Shown here piece after piece: positions 59,520-64,000 of a stretch of DNA of 64,000 nucleotides. The stretch is taken from NCBI GenBank assembly GCA_039707465.1, contig CM077645.1:66413850-66477849 (forward strand). Reading direction: 5' to 3'. The translations under genes were made by a program, and so were the position numbers. This stretch comes from Rhabdophis nuchalis (taxonomy: Eukaryota > Chordata > Lepidosauria > Squamata > Natricidae). The notes under the pieces were generated by a model, which was not told where the DNA came from, did no database searches, and saw only the letters and a program-made list of their open reading frames with translations. Position 1 is the stretch's first letter. Each line of letters starts with the position of its first letter.

Positions 59520-59574
59520 AAGAGCTGTTAATCTTACCGGTCTGGACTCTCATTCTCTGCCGAGAATCTAACAC

Positions 59575-59592
59575 TGGCGACGAAGGACTGGG
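59575..59592 (+). other. Primer binding site
   Basis: TGGCGACGAAGGACTGGG follows the LTR after one base. The first nine bases fit the 3' end of a vertebrate serine tRNA (GCT type, with CCA); the rest matches partially. The tRNA identity is my inference from memory. Confidence 0.6.
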
Positions 59593-59707
59593 GCCGGTAC
59601 TGATTACACGGAACAAGCTCTCTCGCTGCAACCAAAGAAATCCTGCACCGGGCTACCTCCGCTCTCGCTACTTCTTCAGCGAGCCTACAAGACTGCCGCT
59701 ACGCACG

Positions 59708-60217
59708 ATGGCCACCCTGCCGCCCTTCGCCCCCTACGAGGCATCGCAAGAGTCGTGGGAAGCCTTCCTAGCCCGATTCGAATGCTTCCTCCTCGCGGGC
59801 GACCACGGAGAACTCACCCCGGAGCGTCGAACGGGGCTCTTCCTGGGCTGCGGGGGCCGCACAGTTTTCGCGGTAGCACGGAATATCGCCGCGCCGGCAG
59901 CGGTCCACACTTTGGCATGGGACACGCTGCAGGCTCGCCTGAAGGCCCACTTCGCGCCTGCACCCTCGCGGATCTCTCGACGGTTCGCATTTCGGCAATG
60001 CCGCCAGCTCCCCACACAGTCGGCGGCGGATTTCCTGCAGGCGTTGAGAACCGCGGCCATTTTGTGTGAGTTCGCAGCCCCACACCTCGACGAATCGCTA
60101 CTCGAACAATTCATCTGCGGGCTCAAAGATGTGAAACTCAGGCGCCGGCTGATGGCCCGCTCGGACGTCACCTTGGAGCAGGCCGTGGAAGAAGCCAGGG
60201 GCCTGCCTGGTGGATGA
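59708..60217 (+). pseudogene. G2 gag, capsid part, ends at a phase break
   Basis: A 169-codon frame starting MATLPPFAPYEASQESWEAF. It has the Ty3-type capsid pattern: FLARFECFLLAGD, then FRQCRQLPTQSAADFLQALR, then LDESLLEQFICGLKDVKLRR. Gag forms the particle that packages element RNA in the cytoplasm. The frame ends at TGA 60215-60217, before the expected zinc knuckles, which lie in the next phase. A change of reading phase must lie in or near the G4 run at 60198-60201. The ATG is the first in frame after the primer binding site. Confidence 0.85.
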
Positions 60218-60449
60218 CCACGCCCCCCTCGATCCGACGGAGGACTTCGAGGCCTACGACCAGGTGGCACGCATCCAAGCCACAGGCCGGAGCCGCACCA
60301 GAGCACAACCACCCCACCGCCCGCCCACAACGTGCATCGGGTGCGGCGGTGGCCACGCGAGGAACGACTGCCCTTTCCGGGCCACCATTTGCTGACGATG
60401 CGACCGCAAGGGCCACATCGCCCGCGTCTGCAGAGCCAACCTCCCAGCC
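60210..60449 (+). pseudogene. G2 nucleocapsid, two zinc knuckles split by TGA
   Basis: In a different phase from the capsid part. It begins after the phase break (DPTEDFEAYDQVARIQ) and shows one knuckle of spacing CX2CX3HX4C (CIGCGGGHARNDC). TGA at 60393-60395 falls between the first two residues of the second knuckle, and the following codons complete a CX4HX4C pattern (C-DRKG-H-IARV-C). Nucleocapsid zinc knuckles bind element RNA. The stop lies inside a metal-binding motif, so translation would have to read through it to reach pol. Confidence 0.8.
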
Positions 60450-62735
60450 ATGGCCCCCCCGCCGGATCATCCTGCGACGACGGCGGCGCCATTCCGGAAC
60501 TACAACCAGCGCCGCCCGTCCCGAAGGCCGCAGCCGGAGGCCGACTGTTTCGCCGCGACGGAGCTCCAGGACTCCATTCCGCTTCCGACGGATGACCGTA
60601 GGCGTATTTCCACGTCCCTTCTTTTAAACGGCAGGCCTCTTACTATAGAGGTTGACTCGGGCTCGTCTCGATCCCTCGTTTCCTGGCCGCAGCTGGCTAG
60701 CCTTTGCCCCGCCGTTAAGCCTGCCGATTTGTCACAGCCCGGGACTCTGTTAAAGGACTACCAGGGCAACCCCATCGATGTGCTGGGCCAATTCCGCGCC
60801 CACGTCCGCTATGGTCGCTTCTCCGGGTTCCTGCCCATCCTGGTCGTTAAGCGCCCCCTGACCGCCCTCATAGGCTTAGACTGGTTCGCCGCCTTGGGTC
60901 TCTCGGTCCAGCGCATACACCAGGTGCCAACGGCCTCGCCGGTGGACGCGGTCCTAGCGGACTTCCCCGATGTTTTCGACGGAACCTTGGGCACTTACAG
61001 GGGCTCCCCAGTTTCCCTTAACTTAGACCCCCAGGTGGCCCCGATTCGACTCAAGGCCCGCAGGCTGCCTTTCGCACTGAAGCTGAGGGTTGACGCGGAA
61101 CTCGACCGCCTAGTAGCGCAGGGCGTACTGGAGCCGGTCGACCAGGCGAAATGGGAGACCCCCATCGTAGTTCCCATTAAGCCCGACGGTTCCATACGCA
61201 TCTGCGCCGACTATAAGTCGACGATCAACCGCGGGCTCCAGGCAAACCCATATCCGGTTCCGGTGGTGCAACACCTGCTACACTCTTTGGGGCAGGGCTG
61301 CATTTTCGCGAAGCTGGATATGGCGCAGGCCTACCAACAGCTTCCGGTGGACGACGATGCGGCGGAGGCGCAGACTATCGTCACTCACCGAGGAGCTTTT
61401 CGCTGCCGCCGCCTCCAATTCGGCGTTTCCGTGGCCCCGGGGATCTTCCAGAGCCTCATGGAGTGGCTGCTCCATGGGCTTCCGGGGGTCGTTCCGTATT
61501 TTGACGACGTCCTGATAGCTGCCGCCAGCATATCAGACCTCGCCAAGGTACTGCGGAAGGTCCTCACTATTTTCAGGGGCGCGGGGTTCAAATTGAAGCT
61601 CAGCAAGTGCAAGTTCGCTGAGCCGAAGGTTGAATTCCTGGGGTTCTTGGTGGACGCCCAGGGCATTCACCCCACCCCCTCCAAGGTTGAAGCAATTCAC
61701 GACGCCCCCACCCCCACCTCCAAACAGGAGCTGCAGGCATTCCTCGGCCTACTCAATTTTTACGCGCCCTTTATTCCGCACAAGGCGTCACTAGCCGAGC
61801 CGCTCCATCGATTACTCGATCGATCGGTGGCCTGGCACTGGGGCAGCCGCGAGGCGCAAGCGTTCGCGGCCGTTAAAGACACACTAACGTCAAAGGCAGT
61901 GTTGGTTCAGTACTCTGACCGTTTGCCTTTGGCATTGGCATCCGACGCCTCTCCCTTTGGAGTAGGGGCCGTTCTGAGCCACGTCCGCCCCGAGGGGTCG
62001 GAGGCCCCCATTGCCTTTTACTCCCGGACTCTGTCTCCTACGGAGCGCAACTACAGTCAGATTGACAAGGAGGCCCTGGCTGTAGTGTCCGGGATTAAAA
62101 AATTCCACGAGTACCTGTACGGCCGCCACTTCTCCGTCTTCACCGACCACAAGCCGCTCCTTGGGTTGCTGGCGGGGGACCGGCCCACCCCTCCCATTCT
62201 CTCGCCCAGGATGACCAGGTGGACGGAGTTCCTGACAGCGTACGACTACACGCTGTTCTACCGCCCGGGGAAGCAGCTGGGGCACGCAGACGCCCTCAGC
62301 CGTTGCCCCCTCCCCCGGACGGATCGGGCGCCGGTGCCGGCCCTGTCCGTCCTGTCGGTGGCCGATTCCGATTTACCCCTCACCTCGTCTGATGTAGCCG
62401 CGCAGACCAAGGCCGACCCTGTCCTGTCCCAGGTCACCACCTGGGTCATGCGAGGGTGGCCCCCGGGCTTGCTGCCGGATGTATATCGGCCCTTCAGGTC
62501 CCGCCAACTGGAGCTGTCGCTCCACAGCGGGTGCTTGCTATGGGGAGACCGGGTCATCGTTCCCCCGCCCCTCCGCCACCAGGTACTCAACTCCCTCCAT
62601 GCCAACCACCCAGGCATAGCTCGCATGAAGGCATTGGCCAGGAGCTATGTCTGGTGGCCGCGCATGGACGACGAGGTGGCCGCCTGGGTCGGCGCTTGCC
62701 AGGCGTGCCAGGCCTCCCGCCCCGCCCCCCCCCCT
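60450..62735 (+). CDS. pol: G2 pol: protease, reverse transcriptase, RNase H, start of integrase
   Basis: The first Met in this phase is at 60450, but the frame is open from 60396, so pol is probably made as an extension of gag. Aspartic protease: IEVDSGSSRSLVSW with Asp69. Reverse transcriptase: RICADYKSTINRGL, AKLDMAQAYQQLPV (motif A), LQFGVSVAPGIFQSLM (motif B) and YFDD at residues 350-353. RNase H: LALASDASPFGVGAVLSH and the FTDHKPLLGLL region. Then the integrase zinc-binding domain with HANHPGIARMKALARSYVWW and CQACQA. The phase is lost at the C10 run 62725-62734; the open frame to 62834 is out of phase after it. No other break was seen in about 760 codons. Confidence 0.92.
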
Positions 62736-63886
62736 CCACTCCCCATCGGGATTGGGACGCCCCCAGGTCACCATGGTCCAGGGTCCACATTGACTTCGCC
62801 GGCCCCTTCCATGGCCAGACATTCATGGTGGTAGTAGACGCCTACTCTCGCTGGACCGAAGTCATTCTGATGACCTCGACCACGGCCGAGAGCACCGTGC
62901 GCGCGCTTCGGCGCCTTTTCGCTACGCACGGGTTGCCGGACTCCCTGGTCTCCGACAACGGGCCCCAATTTCACTCTACCGTCTTCCAGGAATTCCTGGC
63001 TTCCCAGGGGATCCGACACGTGCCAACGGCCCCCTACCACCCGGCCGCAAACGGCCGGGCGGAAAGAGCCGTCCGCTCCACCAAAGAGGCTCTTGGGAGG
63101 ATGGATAGGGGGGATTGGCAGTCAAGGGTAGATGCTTACCTCATGGGCCAGCACTCTACGCCTTGCCAGGCGACAGGCAAAAGCCCCGCGGAGCTGCTAA
63201 TGGGCCGCCGCTTGCGGACCAAATTGGACAGGCTGCACCCCCAATACAATGAGGTGCAGCCGTGCAACCTGGGGGTCCCCTCTCCCCGCCGTTTCTCCGT
63301 CGGCGACGCAGTTTTTGCCAGGAACTTCGCTGGGGATCCGCCGTGGGTCCCCGTTGTCGTCCGCGAGCTAACGGGCCCCTGTTCCTACAGGGTCGGACGA
63401 CCGGATGGATCCGAGTGGCGGCGCCACCTGGATCAATTGAGGCACCGCCCTCCGTCTCCAGCCCCACCGATGCGGTCACGGCCTTTGGCGTTGCCAACCA
63501 TCGAGGCCTCAACCCAACGGGACAACTGGCCCATCGCCGCACCATCCTGGCTACCCTCCACCTTAACCGACTACCCCATCCCTGACCAGTTTCCCGGTCA
63601 GCTTCTGCCGGAACCGCCGTTCCTGAAACAACCCGACGCACAGCACTCCCCTGGGGCTCCACGTCCGGTTCCGGTTGATCCAGGCCCTACGCCCAACGGA
63701 CTCGAGCACGATACCAACCCACAGAACACGCCCCCGGACGTCTCGCCACCGTCTACAGCGGTACCCGGCAACGGCGCGGGCCAGGACGACACAGCCCGTC
63801 CTCCCCCATCGGCCCCGGTAGAGACATTGAGACGCTCGGGGCGGAGTAGACGCAGTCCCACCTATCTCAGCGAATACGTGTGCTAA
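62736..63886 (+). CDS. G2 integrase catalytic core and C-terminus
   Basis: This is the phase following the C10 run; the open frame formally starts at 62456. The DDE catalytic residues are intact: Asp in HIDFAGP (codon 62792), Asp in VSDNGPQF (62954) and Glu in NGRAERAV (63062). Thirty-five residues separate the last two, the classic D,D-35-E of retroviral-type integrases. The C-terminal part carries HSTPCQATGKSPAELLMGRR, SVGDAVFARNFAGDPPW, SYRVGRPDGSEWRRHLDQLR, a Pro-rich region and RRSGRSRRSPTYLSEYV before TAA 63884-63886. The enzyme would insert the cDNA into the genome. Confidence 0.92.
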
Positions 63887-63904
63887 GGACCGCGTGTGGA
63901 CTCG

Positions 63905-63919
63905 CTGGGGGGGAAGGAG
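63905..63919 (+). other. Polypurine tract of G2
   Basis: CTGGGGGGGAAGGAG directly before the 3' LTR. It is the plus-strand primer site. Confidence 0.85.
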
Positions 63920-64000
63920 TGTTGCATCCTGACGGACATTCAAGCCCCAGCAACAGCCAGCCACGTCCTGATTGGCTAGGACGCGATTGGCTGTAGCCGA
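63920..64000 (+). repeat. 3' LTR of G2, first 81 bp
   Basis: Identical to 59319-59399 except A63949 in place of G59348. The rest of the LTR and the right target duplication lie beyond the window. Confidence 0.95.

Larger units (their letters stand above)
59319..59573 (+). repeat. 5' LTR of G2, 255 bp
   Basis: Starts TGTTGCATCC and ends ...GAATCTAACA, the usual TG...CA. Three ATTGG motifs (inverse CCAAT boxes) lie at 59370-59374, 59385-59389 and 59417-59421, ahead of a TATA-like box and a later AATAAA, giving the expected U3-R-U5 order. The primer binding site follows one base after it. Confidence 0.9.
59319..64000 (+). mobile_element. Young Ty3/gypsy LTR retrotransposon (G2), 3' LTR cut by the window end
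   Basis: The order is 5' LTR, primer binding site, gag with nucleocapsid, protease, reverse transcriptase, RNase H, integrase, polypurine tract, 3' LTR. No envelope frame and no chromodomain were seen. Integrase after RNase H identifies Ty3/gypsy rather than Ty1/copia. The interior is GC- and CpG-rich against AT-rich flanks. The first 81 bases of the two LTRs differ at one position (G59348 versus A63949). Three breaks interrupt the proteins: a phase change near 60198-60217, a TGA at 60393-60395, and a phase change at the C10 run 62725-62734. Confidence 0.93.

Noticed and set aside
60393..60395. In-frame TGA between gag and pol as a programmed readthrough signal
   Set aside because: It lies inside the second zinc knuckle rather than after gag, and the gag frame is already broken upstream. 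A CpG-type point mutation is simpler.

Overview
This is AT-rich vertebrate nuclear DNA, almost certainly from a squamate reptile and most likely a snake. The evidence is the mix of repeats. There are CR1 LINEs whose 3' ends run into pentanucleotide repeats, L2-type LINEs with (ATT)n tails, BovB (RTE) fragments, tRNA-derived SINEs, many small hAT elements with 8-bp target duplications, Tc1/mariner elements and Ty3/gypsy LTR elements. I found no host protein-coding exon, tRNA, rRNA, CRISPR array or bacterial-type gene. The window looks like intergenic or deep intronic sequence, and almost every recognisable open frame belongs to a mobile element.

Layout. 0.9-1.1 kb: a tRNA-derived SINE with an 11-bp target duplication. 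1.15-4.33 kb: a nearly full-length L2-type LINE on the plus strand (copy A), broken by a TAG and a frameshift. 4.7-5.0 kb: a TA-flanked MITE. 7-10 kb: a hAT remnant and a BovB fragment. 13.0-13.5 kb: an L2-type 3' end (copy B). 13.68-16.4 kb: a Tc1 transposon with long terminal inverted repeats that contains a decayed gypsy element on the minus strand. 18.14-19.43 kb: a hAT element carrying a 0.6-kb pyrimidine microsatellite and a 60-bp GC-rich fold-back. 20.6-23.15 kb: L2-type copy C. 23.5-24.0 kb: a second MITE with an L2-type 3' end nested in it. 25.67-27.15 kb: a CR1 LINE with a 29-bp fold-back at its 5' junction. 28.6-31 kb: MITEs and palindromic hAT elements. 37.3-41.2 kb: three hAT elements, one of them 1.87 kb long with tandem GC-rich units, a purine microsatellite and a nested CR1 end. 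42.3 kb: a hAT hairpin element with perfect 63-bp arms. 42.9-46.4 kb: L2-type copy D, split by a second L2-type 3' end inserted in the opposite orientation. 48.1-49.2 kb: another decayed non-LTR reverse transcriptase. 50.76-54.06 kb: L2-type copy E on the minus strand, nearly intact, followed by a 0.5-kb polypurine tract. 54.9-57.9 kb: BovB, L2-type and hAT remnants. 59.32-64.0 kb: a young, GC-rich Ty3/gypsy element whose 3' LTR runs off the window.

How the parts relate. The LINE and gypsy proteins serve only their own copying: endonuclease and reverse transcriptase for the LINEs; gag, protease, reverse transcriptase, RNase H and integrase for gypsy. The hAT, MITE and SINE copies encode no transposase or polymerase and must depend on enzymes made elsewhere. 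The nesting gives a relative order of events: Tc1 before the decayed gypsy, LINE D before the LINE 3' end inside it, a hAT before the CR1 end inside it, and a MITE before the LINE end inside it. The gypsy at the right edge and LINE E look youngest. I had no alignment or database tools, so family names come from recognised protein motifs and from comparing copies within the window.
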